Shown here in pieces: positions 14,801-27,399 of a stretch of DNA of 64,000 nt. The DNA lies in the NCBI RefSeq assembly GCF_013373865.1, contig NC_050473.1, positions 17,213,597-17,277,596 of the forward strand, written 5' to 3'. Within the stretch, counting starts at the first letter, position 1; every line of letters begins with the position of its first letter. Under the pieces are notes generated by a model. The model had not been told where the DNA came from, did no database searches, and saw nothing but the letters and a program-made list of their open reading frames with translations. The translations under genes and the position numbers were made by a program. This DNA comes from Monomorium pharaonis (taxonomy: Eukaryota; Arthropoda; Insecta; Hymenoptera; Formicidae).

Positions 14801-17800
14801 CGTACACCTGCGCGATTAGCAAACGTTGGAAACGCAGCAAGAGATTCAGACTAGGTGAATTGTCAAATCTTCGAAGATACTCGTTTCGATCCACCTGCTG
14901 CGACGAGCCTTGCTGGAGTCTGGATTGCGTAATGCACGTGCCGTTCCTAATTAATTGCTGTATTAACTGAAGCAGAGAGATAGTCGTCATATTCTTCCCA
15001 GAATTGAAACCATCTTTTATCCCCTGTCTCGTGTCGATCTTCGTTTTGACGTTTGACGTGCCCACGTCAAGAAAATCCTTCTCATCCGGCATGTCCGCTA
15101 TCTCCATCTTGATCGCAGCCTTCAATGCTAACTCCAATCCGCCATCCACCATTAGACTAGATACTAATAAATCGGCCATGAACCGCTGTCCACTATTTAT
15201 GTACATATTCGCTGAACTCGATTGTTCCACGTTGTTCGAAGTGTTTGGCAGAAAACTGGATAGAGTCTTTGCACGCTCGTTAGCCGTTGGTAGCAGGATG
15301 CTCCAACCCGTTTGTAGAACGGCCTGCGCCGCTTCTTGTATCGTTGCTAATATTCCGGTTCCGCTCGCCAGATTGACACAGCGTTGCTTTAAAGAACTTA
15401 GCAGTGGACTGCTGGTCGCAAGTCCAACGAATTTAGTATCAATATTATGAGTCAACATAATATGTAGCTGTAATCGAAGCAAGTTCAACGTAGCTACCGC
15501 CAGGCATTCGCGATCCTGTGTAGGCGGTCGTATTCCCGGTAGGCCCTCGCAAGACTTGGACAGAAGCGTGTCCAGCAGTTGGAAAGTCTCCTCACATATG
15601 TCGACGACAAAGGCCACTCTGCTAGCACCGCCTGACCACGCCGACATGCACCAGGCAAAGCTTTGAGTCGAACCTGACGCCAGACCGATGACGGTCTTCG
15701 AGGATAACGTTGGGCATAATGTAGGCTCAGAAACAACAGGACCTAATGTAGGATCGATTTGACCGTAATCATTTCTGCCCCATCCGTAAACAAATTGATC
15801 TTCCGTCAGCGCTAATATGTGGGTAGTGCCTACGGACAGATCCTTGACCTTTCTATCTCTCAACGACTCAATGACTTTCGGATACCTAACGTGTTCCTCA
15901 CTGCCGTGACCTAGGCGGTAAGCATCACCCTTTCCCCACGTGTATACCTCTCCGTGGGCTGTCAGCGCTGCAGAGAATTGACCACCGCAAAACACTTTCA
16001 CTACATTGATATCCAATAATTTATCGACGATCTTCGGCGTTTTGGATCCATCCGTGCCTCCCCTGCCTAGCTTTCCGTAATCACCGTCTCCCCAAGAGAA
16101 GACTATGCCGGACGCGGTCACGCACAGGGTTTGAGAGTCACCACTACCGCAGGCCACGTGCACGACCGTGTGGCCCTTTAACGTTGTCACTAATGTCGGG
16201 CTCAGGACATCGTCGAAGTTTCCATGGCCTAATCTACCATAATTTCCTCTTCCCCAGGTGTATAATTCGCCGCTGGCGCTCAACGCCGCCGAATACGTGC
16301 TGCCGCATGCTATGAGCACAATGTTCTTCTCTAGAAGTGCCTCGATCAATTTCGGTTCGTCGTACGAGACTGTGTCACCGTGCCCCAGTCTACCGCCGTC
16401 TCCGTTGCCCCAGGAATACACGCAGCCGTCTTGCGTTAACGCTAAGTAATGCTTGCCGTCCGCGTGAGACGCGATCATCGTGATCGACTTATCGGAAAAA
16501 CCGTGTACCCTTTGCGGATATTGAGTTTCCGATCCGTGATACATATTGTAAACGTTGCCATTCAATGACAAGATCATTAATGCTCGCTCGGTACAGCACA
16601 GTTGCTTTATACCTAATTCCGCAATCGCGTCGCAATAAAAAGGAGTAGAGCCATTTCCAAACTTTACACCACCCCAAGCTAGTACCTCCTGAAACGTCTG
16701 CCTGCCGTTGCCGTTCCTTGGAAATCCATACTCGGCACTAGCAGGAGGCAAAAGGGGAGCGGCCAATCTGCTTAAGTTACACATTATAATAACCGCGGCT
16801 TTTCTCAAATCAACAGATACGGCGTCGTCATCTGGCAATCGTAGATATTTAAGTAGGACCTCGCAAGGTCCCGGCGTAATATTTCTATCAAGATGCCTGC
16901 GAGATTTTGTGGCCGGTATCATATTTAACCGCCGTAATAACGGGACAAGTGGCGCCGTACTTCCGGGTGGGGTGACTCGATTGTCTTGATTCTTATGTTT
17001 ACCACTGAGATGGAGTAGTAAAACCACGGAATCTAATAAACTAGAGAGAGTAGCCCTTTGCGCAACCAGTTCCAATAGCAAACAAAGAGCTGTATGCTGA
17101 TCTGACAATGGTACTGGACGCCACGATCGTCCAGTGGTTACCTCCCTAAAAAAAGACGTATATCTTTCCATTCAATTAAAATTATTATAAATTAATATAA
17201 AAGCGAGATATATATACCCTGTGACAACTTGTCTTAAAAATTTTGCTGATCTTTCTACGACTTCCAGCCAGACTTGAGAAACATTACTCTCGTCAAAGAG
17301 AGTCGCCTCTGGTAACGATTGCAGCGCTTCCAGCGATTCGGTCAATAATTCACTACAAAATTCAACGTCTTCCCCAGATCTCCAAGCCCGTCTTAAGTAC
17401 GCGAATGAGAAATTGAGGGCCGCACGTGAACCAACACGCGCTAATCCTAAGGTTGCCTTTTCGTTAGGTCTTGGCCTGCGGTTTACAAAAATTGAAGCAT
17501 TTATAAAAACTAAGTATTATTTAAAACAAAATATAAAAAATAACGTACTCTGAGAATTAAAATATAATTGTATCTCAATACTCTGCGTGTAATGTGCACG
17601 AGAAAACAAATCACATAAGAAAATTGGCTTGTGCTGTGTATAACAGGATTTGTAATGTAAATATATAGCTTATTATAATTACATATACTACATATTGAAT
17701 TTTTATACTCAACGGTTTTTGTAATTTTCCAATAGACTTTGGTAAATTTGACGTATCTTTGATCTCTTGTGGCTTATGACGAGATAAAGCAGTAAAATAT

Positions 17801-18803
17801 CTTCGAGCGACTATCAAACGTTGTCTTAAACGCGTTGCGGATAACGTGCTATTTGCGACCTCGCAACACAGCTTCCGTTGCTCCTTAATTGATAAATCGA
17901 TGCATCCTTTCAAATCTGTTAACGCTGAGAAAATACATATAATCACAAATAAATAGATATTAATATAAACTTAATAAAAAAATATAAAACTAATGATTCT
18001 TATTAGTTCATATAAGTATATGGAAAAATATTATTTGCAAAATTAATATTTTATCTAAACAAAGAAATACAAACTATTTGCAAAATATTGACTTAGTCCA
18101 CAAAATCGACTTTTTTGTAAATATTTGCCAGTTTTGTCAGAAATATTTCAAGTAAAAATAAGACTTTAGACAGTAATTTGAAATTAAATGTAAATAAAAT
18201 CAATATCAATATATTTACATGGCTGTGGTCCCCACAGCCACGTGTCCATTATCCGTCTGGCAGACATAGCCTTTTCGACCATCGCTGTTGTTCTTGCAAT
18301 CTCCTCCTCATCCAACTTCTGGCACGGAGTACAATTGCAGCCATGTTGCGGGCCACAAATTCCATCACAACAAAGACAAGATAACACTCTCATACCACAA
18401 TAATAATGGCCATTTTCACCTAAAAAAAAATGCATATAAAATTAATCAAAAACATTAAAAAGAATTTATGTTAGTATAACTAGAATTTATCACTTTTTAA
18501 ATTTACATTTATATGTCTTTATTTCTTTTTTAATACCTCCAAAAAAGAACATACAAATAAGCTTAATAAAGACTAAATTTTTCTTCTATTATATTTCTAT
18601 GAATTCATACCTTTCTTCGCTACGATTCCTGCAGCATTGATTAAACCATCGCTGAAAGAACCAACAATCTCGCCATCTCGTACCATCTCATTCCACAATT
18701 CGGCCAATCCATCGCGATAAAGGAATCGTTGTAGATCAGTCTTTAACCACTTGGCATCCAATCTTACTTCCGGCCGAACTGTTATACTTAATTGGTTGCT
18801 CAT
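2874..18803 (-). CDS. HERC2: HERC2 giant HECT E3 ubiquitin-protein ligase (12 coding exons)
   Basis: Coding exons (minus): 18803-18611, 18419-18219, 17924-~17714, 17475-17218, 17145-6023, 5943-5620, 5477-5168, 5062-4341, 4264-3826, 3664-3441, 3352-3198, 3107-2874. They total 4,798 codons; human HERC2 is similar in size (about 4,800 residues). The domain order is that of HERC2: RCC1-like propeller 1 (about 16560-15640), cytochrome b5-like (about 14360-14150), MIB/HERC2 (about 12340-12150), UBA-like (about 10610-10480), CPH (about 10330-10090), ZZ zinc finger with paired Cys (about 9900-9740), DOC/APC10 (about 9690-9200), propeller 2 (about 9160-8040), propeller 3 (about 6200-4750) and HECT (about 4500-2950). 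The catalytic HECT cysteine lies in PESYTC in the last exon. HERC2 acts in DNA-damage signalling and protein turnover. The ATG at 18803 has a good context (A at -3) and matches the family N-terminus; ATG 18824 is an alternative. The 3' end of exon 3 (about 17714, GTTGAG donor) is the least certain boundary. Confidence 0.97.
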
Positions 18804-20618
18804 TTTGTCTACAATCTTATTCATAAGAACTTCCAATGTACAGCCAAGGAACCTGCTCACCCTCAGATGTAGGCAAGCAGACAGACAGACGGATCTCCTT
18901 TACAAGATTCAATTAAAAATAACAGTCTCGTCTTCCTCGAAAGTACTGCTTTCGTTTCTCGCAATTCTACCCGATCGCATGATGACTGGTTAATCCTGTC
19001 TCTCCGTGGATCAATAAATAGAAAATCCTGTCTCGAGATTAATTAATTTATTATTCCTAAGTCTCTCTCTCTCTCTTTCTCTCTTGAGTCATCTCGTTAA
19101 TTAAGGGAAAGAAAAGGGGGAAGGAGGGGATATGTTCCCTCGGGCGACTTCTTGAGATCGTTGAACTGTTTACTCCGAGCTTGTTCGGGACTCAATCGCG
19201 GGCGAGGGAGGAGGTTAGCGATTAACGCACTTTGCGGCGTCCCGTTCCGTCCGCCTGCCACCATCTGTAAACATCCGTCGCTGTCAGTTCACAGCTCGCG
19301 ATTGAGGACTCGACGACCGAGACCGAACGCCGTGACATCGCGATATCGTTTATTTTGATACACACGCATAAACACATGCTCATGCATTCCCGACGGATGG
19401 ACGCGCGCGCGCGCGCGCGTGAGTGCACTTTTCGTCACAGTGCCCCGATCCCGACGACGACGGTACGTGCGTGTGTCGATCGGCTGGCTGGCTCGATTAC
19501 CCACCGATTGTCACAGCACTATAATGCCGCCAGTATTCGCGCGATAGCGCGGTAATCGGGGGGTGCAAATCCGGCGCGCGCGACACATCCGCATCGTCGC
19601 TTGTCACGCCGGTCTTCCCTCTCCTGTCACTTTGACATGTTTTGACACCTAATGGCTCGCCGTCAATGAACGCACGCGGAACGCATCTCAGCGACTTTGT
19701 GGAATCCTATGCTTCACGAATATTCCACTATGCGGGATCAGCTGTTTCTCCTCGATTCCCCTTCTCCGCCTCGCGTGGTCATGTGACCACGTTGGCGCGA
19801 AATATAGTGACTCTCGCCGTGTCGAGTGTCGACTTTGCTTAGCTGGAAGCTGGAAGTTGCCTCTTCTCGAATAATTCCATCGTGTATCGTATACGATTCT
19901 ATTGTTTGCGTTCGTACGCGGTTTAAGACTGCTATACTTCAATACGACCGTATTCATTGTATGCGTAACACGAACGTATATTGACTAAATACAGTCGTAC
20001 ACATACGCACATGCACACGATATTGAAAGCTTTGCTAAACAAAGATGATCAATCCTGTTTTGTTAGGAAATATCTTGTCCCTCTCACCGTCTTTTCATTA
20101 GGTCTGTTTTTTATTCTTGCACTGCTGCACTGGTGTAATAATTAGAATAAGACAAATATATTTTTTCTCATTCTAACTTATTGCACTAGTGCAGCAGTGC
20201 AGGAATAAAAAACAAACCTATTGTGTTTTTAATCTTGTGTCGTGAACATGCTTTGAAGTTTTATAACAAATGTATATGAATAAAACTTAGTATAATTATT
20301 TTTAAATTTAAAATTTCTATATTCAAATATATCTACAATAAACTTTGTAAGTCTATTTTGAGAATTTTTATAACCCATGAATCTAATTAAAATAATTAAC
20401 AGAAAAGTTTTAATTGTCGTCATATCGATATGATAGCTTTTCATGTCGACACGTGATTGGTCGCTCTGGCAAATACATACACATTTGTCAGTTGTGCAAG
20501 TCAAAATTTTATAGGTTAAGTTCTGCATCGAATATTGCAAAATATTGTATATCTATAGTAGGACAAAATAAAATTCTGCTGCGAGCGTCAGTGGCTACTA
20601 AAAACGAGAAGAATAAAT
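18804..20618. promoter_or_regulatory. Divergent 5' region between HERC2 and XPNPEP3
   Basis: HERC2 (minus) and XPNPEP3 (plus) start 1.8 kb apart, head to head. The interval has a CpG-rich core at about 19140-19640, with a CG microsatellite near 19400-19420 and a CT-rich tract near 19063-19085. An acceptor-like site at 18854-18853 may join a HERC2 leader exon. A MITE-like element lies at 20101-20218. No TATA or initiator could be assigned with confidence. Confidence 0.5.
20101..20218. mobile_element. MITE-like inverted-repeat element, family A copy 1
   Basis: A 118-bp element whose two ends are inverted repeats of about 50 bp with roughly six mismatches. Each inward end reads GGTYTGTTTTTTATTC, then a block with GCACTGCTGCACT. 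It is flanked on both sides by TA (20099-20100 and 20219-20220), which fits a TA target-site duplication of the Tc1/mariner type. It has no coding capacity. A second 118-bp copy lies at 36447-36564. Confidence 0.85.
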
Positions 20619-22418
20619 ATGTTTAATAGTGTGAAACACTCGCTGAGATGCATTCCGAATAAATTTGGTGAGAGGAGGCACTTGTACCGGTATATTTAAT
20701 TCTGAAAGAAAATTATCGCTATTATAGTTATGTAAGGTAGCGGCAAATTCACTATTTCTATCTGGTATGTTAGAAATAACATGGCATTGTTTGTCGGTGT
20801 GATTTCAGGACAATTGCTGGCATACTTCTCGGCGGAGACGACACTCAAGAGCAATCTGACACAGCGAGAATGCACACGGGGCGCGTATCCGCACGCGTGC
20901 GGACAGCCGACGTCCTTGACGCATCCTCATCTGATCAAGCACGGCGATGTGCTGCCAGGTATATCGCTTCAGGAATTGAAGAGGCGGCGTTCGAGATTGG
21001 TGGAGAGCGTTGCGCTGACGGCAAACGCCAAAAGCGCACGCAGACAGCAAATAGTCGTTATACCCGCGTCGTCCAAGGTCTACATGTCGGACAAGATACC
21101 GTATGTGTTTCGGCAGAACACGGACTTTCTGTATTTCTCTGGGTGCCAGGAGCCCGATGGTATCTTGGTGCTTACGTGCAAGGAGGACAAGTCATTGTAC
21201 ACCTTATTCGTGAAACCGAAAGACGAGCATTCGGAATTGTGGGACGGCCCAAGAACCGGTGTTGAAATGGCGACCGAAGTGTTTGGCATGGATTACGCTT
21301 TGCCGATCGGCGAATTCGAACGGTTTCTGACTTCACTTGTACAGGAGGATAAGAACAGCATTGTATGGTATGATCACGCTGATGTTGTTCAACCAATTTT
21401 GCATAAGAAGATGTGCCATTTGATCAAATTGACGGACAATCAAATATTTGCTTCCCCCAAGATCTTGTTTCATCAAATTCGCTTAATCAAGAGCACCTGC
21501 GAGATCAACTTAATGCAGGAGAGCTGCAGAATTGCTTCTGATGCAATTGCAAAAACGATTCAGCTTTCAAAACCAGGGATGAGTGAGCATCAGTTGTTCG
21601 CTACTGTAGATTACGAATGCCGTATGCGTGGTGCTGAATATCTAGCGTATCCTCCCGTCGTGGCTGCGGGCAGAAATGCAAATGTAATACACTATATCAA
21701 CAATAATCAAATTGTACAAGATGGTGACTTAGTCTTGATGGATGCAGGTTTGTATGGAAACGTATAGAATTATGACTAATGCATAATCGAAACACTTTTG
21801 TATGTCTGTTTACTTGCAGGTTGCGAGTATCATGGTTACTCATCCGATATAACGCGGACGTGGCCAATCAATGGAAAATTTACACCAGAGCAAAAAGTTC
21901 TCTATGAAATAGTACTCGATGTGCAAAAAAACTTGATAGAAAGTCTGAAAAAAATGCCGTCGTTGGACAACGTGTTCCGCCACATGTGTTTTCTTCTAGG
22001 AGAAAGATTGCAAGAGATTGGCGTGATACCAAAAAATATAGATGAAAGCAAATTATTAGCAGCTGCGTACGCATACTGTCCGCATCACGTTAGTCATTAT
22101 CTGGGAATGGACGTGCACGACACGGGAAAAATATCCAGAAGCATAAGAATACAACCTGGAATGATAATAACGATGGAACCTGGTACTGCTCAAAGCGTCA
22201 TATGCGTCTCGTAAATTAATAATGTAAATTGATTTGTAATGTTTCTTGTCGCTGCTTTAGGTGTGTACATAAGTCCGAAGACTCCTTACGCACCATCGCA
22301 CTTTCATGGCTTAGGTATCCGCATAGAGGATGATATTTTAGTAACAGAAAATGGCGCAGAAGTCTTGACGAAAAATTGTCCAAAGGAGATAGCGGAGATT
22401 GAAGCTCTAGCAAGCTAA
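20619..22418 (+). CDS. XPNPEP3: Xaa-Pro aminopeptidase 3, mitochondrial type
   Basis: Exons 20619-20667, 20809-21747, 21820-22182 and 22261-22418 give 503 codons including the stop. Human XPNPEP3 is of similar size (about 507 residues). The first exon encodes MFNSVKHSLRCIPNKF, a basic, acid-free stretch fitting a mitochondrial targeting peptide. Starting instead at the ATG at 20781 would read through the acceptor at 20807-20808, so I prefer the spliced start. The N-terminal aminopeptidase-P domain precedes a pita-bread M24 metallopeptidase domain. All expected dinuclear metal ligands are visible: Asp in LMDAG, Asp in SDITRTWP, His in HYLGMDVHD, Glu in TMEPG and Glu in GIRIEDD. The enzyme removes N-terminal residues preceding proline; the yeast relative Icp55 trims imported mitochondrial proteins. 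It is divergent from HERC2. Confidence 0.95.
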
Positions 22419-23409
22419 GAATCATAGATGTTTAATAGTAATTAATACAAGTGTACATACAGTAAAATACAACGTATTCCATTTTTTAATTTACATGTAT
22501 ATTTACATGTATATAAGAAAGTATAAGTATATACGTGTAAATACGTAGGCAATTACTTATTAATTGTATATGAAAGCAATTGTCAAATCTTGGGGTTCTC
22601 TTTCATATACAAACTGTTGGATATATTTTTATAAATATTTAATATGACTTTTTTTTATGTTCTTCCAAACCCAACTTTCTCACTTATTTATGACACATTT
22701 ATCTTATAGATAGACATGTTGAAAAATCGTTTTGCACAACGTGGCTCTGTATACATGTATTATATAATTATATTGTTTCATTTAGTGTGTTATTGCAAGT
22801 AATATAATTGCATAATATATAGAAAGCCATTTTCGTATTTTGCACTTCTTTTATTTTAGACATAACATACAATTTTTTAATAACACCCCTTTTTTAAAAG
22901 TGGATTTATATAAAGAAAAATTTTACATTATTCAAAAATTTGTTTAAGTGGAAATACATGAATATTGCATACTTGAAACCAGTAAAGTATTACTAGAATC
23001 AATAACAATAGAGTATATATGAAAAGAGCTAACGTGATCATTGATAAAATAAAATTTGTATCACAAATCTATGGCAATATACAATTATACTATTATTTTT
23101 TATAGATGCATAGCAAAAAAACTATACAAAGAAAAAACATTGAAGAACAATCACCCTGTACTAAATACTTCAAAAACAACATTTAAAATGAATTAATAAC
23201 TAAAACTATATAAAAAAGAATGTACAGTTCTTTTCGCGATTGTACTGCTATATACTCTCACGAGACTCTTGAAAAAGGAATGGAACAGATCTATTTTCGG
23301 CGTGATGATATGTATGACATTAACAACGTTAAATCGCTTTAACGTAAACTTTAATTGTAATTTATTATTTTGTTAGCTGGAACTCTGGTAGCCGAACTGC
23401 TTTAATAAT
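22419..23409. other. Intergenic, convergent XPNPEP3/PAICS 3' flanks
   Basis: About 1 kb of AT-rich DNA between two convergent genes. Apart from a PAICS poly(A) signal near its right end, I see no element or exon in it. Confidence 0.6.
23361..23366 (-). terminator. Candidate PAICS poly(A) signal
   Basis: TTTATT on the plus strand is AATAAA on the minus strand. It lies about 44 bases past the PAICS stop codon, a plausible cleavage/polyadenylation signal with a short 3' UTR. Confidence 0.5.
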
Positions 23410-26400
23410 TCAAGTACAGCGTGTATGGAGGTCAGCTTTTTTTAAATTAATGAAGTTGTCGAGTTGCTTTGCTCGTAAACGAGCCCAAACCAAGTGATTG
23501 TGCATCGCATGAATTTGCGCCGCCGCAAGTGCAGCTGCTTCTGGATGCACGACTGTCGTACAGCCGAGTCCTGTAAATATAATTTAATTTTACGTTTCAT
23601 ACGACAAATTCAATTATTCTGAATACAATTAACTAAAATACCTGAAGGGACGTCAAGTGAGGACCACACGCTTCGTTCAATATTGTCCGATCTCAAAGGT
23701 GGGGAATTTATGACAGGCAAGACTGTATTGCCGGAGAGTACTGGACCCAAACCATTGCTGCGGCCGGCTACCGCTATCAGTACCACCTACGGAAAAAAAC
23801 AAGAAAAAACTTGTGATAAACGAAAATAAACATCTTTTTATAGCTATCGCTTTCTTTATCGTAATAAGTTTTGTAATTAAAACATAACAGGATAACGCAG
23901 ACCACTTCGACGGGTTAGTATGAAATGTGATACAGTTATCCTTTGCTAGTACACTTGATATCGCGAGTTGACCAATTTCGCAACAATAAATATCATGATA
24001 AAATTGCACAATATTATACTATTGCTGTTAAGTTGCTGCAAATGACTGCAACTTATTAGCATTATGTAATTATAGCATTTATTTAAATGGCCTACACTAT
24101 TAGTATTTTAATGATTTTACTAAATAATTATTAACTATTATTATAACTATTACTATTAGATATAAATATTTTTATAAATCTAACAATAATGCAATATTCA
24201 TTGCTTTGTATCTACAAATTTAATTTTTTTAAATGTTTAATATCTTAATTTTACAAGAATTATTGTTATTAAAGATCTATTTTTACTCATAAAAAAATTA
24301 TAAATAAAAAGTAATATTTCATGTAAACTTACATTTTACCTAATCTGTTAAAAATTTATTACGATAAAAAACATGAATTTTTATACGTACGTTTTCTCCA
24401 CTGCCTTCATATTCGGCAAGAATATTTAGAGTTTCCGCAGTACCCTTATGGGCACTGCAAGTTCGGAGTTGCGTTTTTAAACCTAATGTCTTAGCGTGTT
24501 CCTGAATTTTAGAGCAATGGTCTTGATCGGATGGCGAGCCCATGAATATAACCACCAATGGAGCAGGTGCTTCAATAATATAATCCAACTGCTCCTCTAC
24601 CCATTTGAAGTTACGCTTTACGGTCTCCAAATTTTGTTGCGTTACGTTAGACAGATCCCTGTACACCTAGTAGCAACATTATAAAAAATTTTAAACAAGT
24701 GAGTTGATACAATATTAACGGACGTGTTAATATCACTATGTATTCGAACTTTCAAGAAAAGTCTCACCTGTTTATCTTTCATCTGTTTCTTATCTCCAGC
24801 AGGCCAGAGTCTCCAGGAATCACTGTCGATGATATCAGCTAATAAAATTTCCCCGCTCGTATCTACGCCGAATTCTACTTTCATATCTATCAACGAGCTG
24901 TTAGCTACCGTCCAAGCTCTTTCAAGAATCTCGAAAACGGTAACTGTGGTGCGCTTCATAATATCTACTTCGTCCTTCGTTATCTTTCTACCGCCCATTT
25001 GGAAACCGGCGGAAATAATTTGCTCGTCGGACCACTGCGGATCGTGATTAGCGTCGTCCTTAAAGAACGTTTCCTGCAGAGGCGGATTGAATCTGTAACC
25101 CTCAGGTACACCTAAAACAATACATATTACATTATAAAATACTATATATGTATATATAAAATACTACATGTATTGTGCATTTCTCAACTCACAACATTTT
25201 CCACAACTGCGTTAATTCCAAAAAATTAATATCTGTACGTACCAGGATGTCTTTTTAGAAAGCTACCAGTCGCCTGTCTTCTGGTAACCCACTCGATCGG
25301 TATCATGTCACATTTCTTCGCTATGAAGGACTTTGAACCGGCAAGCTTAACATAAGCTGTCTTGATACCGGCACGATTAAGTAATCCGAAGACCTTTACG
25401 GTGGTGGACGTGCTGATCTCTGCTTTACCCTCCAAAGCATGAGACTTTGCGCCGTCGCCGGCGGTAATGCGGTCCTTGCTCTCCAGCAAACATAATGCAG
25501 GGTCGTCCAGACGTTCGTAAACCTTCTTTGTCTTTCCCTCGTTGAGAAGTTTTCCAAGTTTGTAATCCAAGTCTGTAAGAGACAGAAGTGAACGATAATC
25601 ATTTAGTATTCGTTGGTTGGAAACAAATCTCTTTACGACATTGTTATTAATATATAATTTCTAGGTTTTTAATGTATACATTATGCTAATAAGCTTTGGT
25701 TCATTAGTCCTCCCTATAAAATAAAGAGATTTTTAAATCTCTTTATTTTAAAAAGTAAATCGGGATAATTTTTCCTTCGAGAGAGCGAAATCGCATGTAA
25801 ATGTACTATTCTTGAACAAATTATCTATTAATGTTTGTTGGACGTTAACTTTGTAGATAATTGTGCTGGTTTATTTAGGTGTACATTATTCAGAGCACTG
25901 CGAGTAGCGATCTGAAGCTCCACGCGAAGCTGGTCAAGTTACATAAAATTTGTTAATGACACTATAATTATTACTATAAACTTATATTATTAATACTGGG
26001 TTTTTCCCATCTCACAACTTAATAACTTAAATTAATTTGTTCGGTAGCGGCTCAGCTAGGCTAACGTTGTTCTCGACAAATTGTTCTATACTGATTTTAC
26101 TCAGGGACCGGTAAATTCTTCCTTCTCAATTCTCTCCTCCCTGCAAGGAAACAGCGAGCCGCTTTCACGCATGCAAAGCGTGACTTCATGTTCGCAGTCA
26201 CAAGTTAAATCTCAACAATGTTTACCGTTTTTATATAAATGCACGTTGTGTTTGATTAACCGCAAACTTTTTAGATTACTCCCTGAAATAGTTTTAATAT
26301 TTAATACAGATATATCAGAACACTTCTCGAACACGTGAAACACTGGCCGGCATTCAACCACCTGTTGCTCCGGCAAAACCTCTGTTTACTCAGTTTACTC

Positions 26401-26581
26401 TTTCCGTTTTTCTATCAGCATTTAGCAGAATCGTATAAAGCGTTATTTAGAGACGAATGTCGCGAGATTTGCATCTGCGAAATTAGTGCCACGTGTTTGG
26501 AGATCGTCGCGCTTCCACTGAACGAGAGCCCGTTCCAACCGAAATTATCGCTTCTAACGTTCTATCGAACTTACCAGCCAT
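23410..26581 (-). CDS. PAICS: PAICS bifunctional AIR carboxylase / SAICAR synthetase
   Basis: Exons (minus): 26581-26575, 25572-25243, 25111-24768, 24666-24391, 23786-23642 and 23570-23410, totalling 421 codons (human about 425 residues). The N-terminal half is SAICAR synthetase (LNEGKTKKVYE, DRITAGDGAK, EWVTRRQATGSFLKRHPG, FFKDDANHDPQWS, ADIIDSDSWRLWP). The C-terminal half is AIR carboxylase (PurE class II: IFMGSPSDQDHC, SAHKG, AVAGRSNGLGPVLSGN). The enzyme performs two consecutive cytosolic steps of de novo purine synthesis. The first coding exon is only ATGGCTG followed by GTAAGT; it was chosen because it supplies exactly the phase-1 base needed by exon 2 and gives an N-terminus starting MADLDYKLGK. 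It is divergent from PPAT, which performs the committed step of the same pathway. Confidence 0.95.
25717..25750. repeat. Perfect 16-bp inverted repeat in PAICS intron 1
   Basis: The arms at 25717-25732 (TAAAATAAAGAGATTT) and 25735-25750 are exact reverse complements with a 2-base spacer. This could form a cruciform or a hairpin in the intron transcript, or it may be the remnant of a small element. Confidence 0.8.
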
Positions 26582-27399
26582 CTTGTCGCTCTAACGTCTG
26601 CTATCGGAATGTGCGTAAGTCGCCGGATCGGTCTGATTTCACACGCATTTCTTCGGCGGTCCCCACCACGTCTTTGTCCGTCTGATTTCTTCTTCTCTCT
26701 CCCCTCTCCCATCATCGATCAGAGCTCGGAGCGGAGCTCCTCGTTGCGACAACTTTTGATAGCGGAAACGAAAAATCATATATGAATATTTTTTTCTTGC
26801 GCCATACGCATCTCAGAGTAAGTTATTTTCCCTCCGCGCGTCACAACTGGTGTCACAACTCCAGTTTACGAAAGTTCTAGAATGTTCTCTTTTGCGTGGA
26901 TCAACATGTGATCGAGTTTTCAATTAGACTCACACGCAACGTCCCATCTCTGCTAATAAAATAAAGTACATATAAATTAAGTTGCCCGTTTATTTACCAG
27001 CAAAGGGAATTAAACGAATATTTTATCGATTTACCCCCTGCATGCTCAGCACGAATGGCGACATGTGAAAAAATTAATTTACTTTGATGGTACGACTTTT
27101 TAAAAAATTAATACAGTTTTCTCCACTTCTAATGCATGTGCTCTTAATAGAAATTAAGAGTTTTTTTTCTTAATTATATATAAATGACATCAATATCTAT
27201 AATATTTTACAATACGCTTATTCTGTGTACCTTACCAAGAAAAGGGAAACAATTATAAAAGTACCTATATAAATAATTACAAAATATAATTTATAAAAAC
27301 TAATTGACAGTAAAATACTTAATTAAATGTAATATGTAAATCATTACAGATTATTTTCTTTTATTCAACTAGGAATACTACCGAATAGAAATAGTTTCG

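Noticed and set aside
6349..16989. Many 60-150-codon antisense and off-frame open frames inside HERC2
   Set aside because: Shadows of the long HERC2 frame, with no independent features.
20781..20808. XPNPEP3 start at ATG 20781
   Set aside because: It would read across a good acceptor (TGATTTCAG); the spliced upstream exon at 20619 gives a mitochondrial targeting sequence, correct phase and family-typical length.
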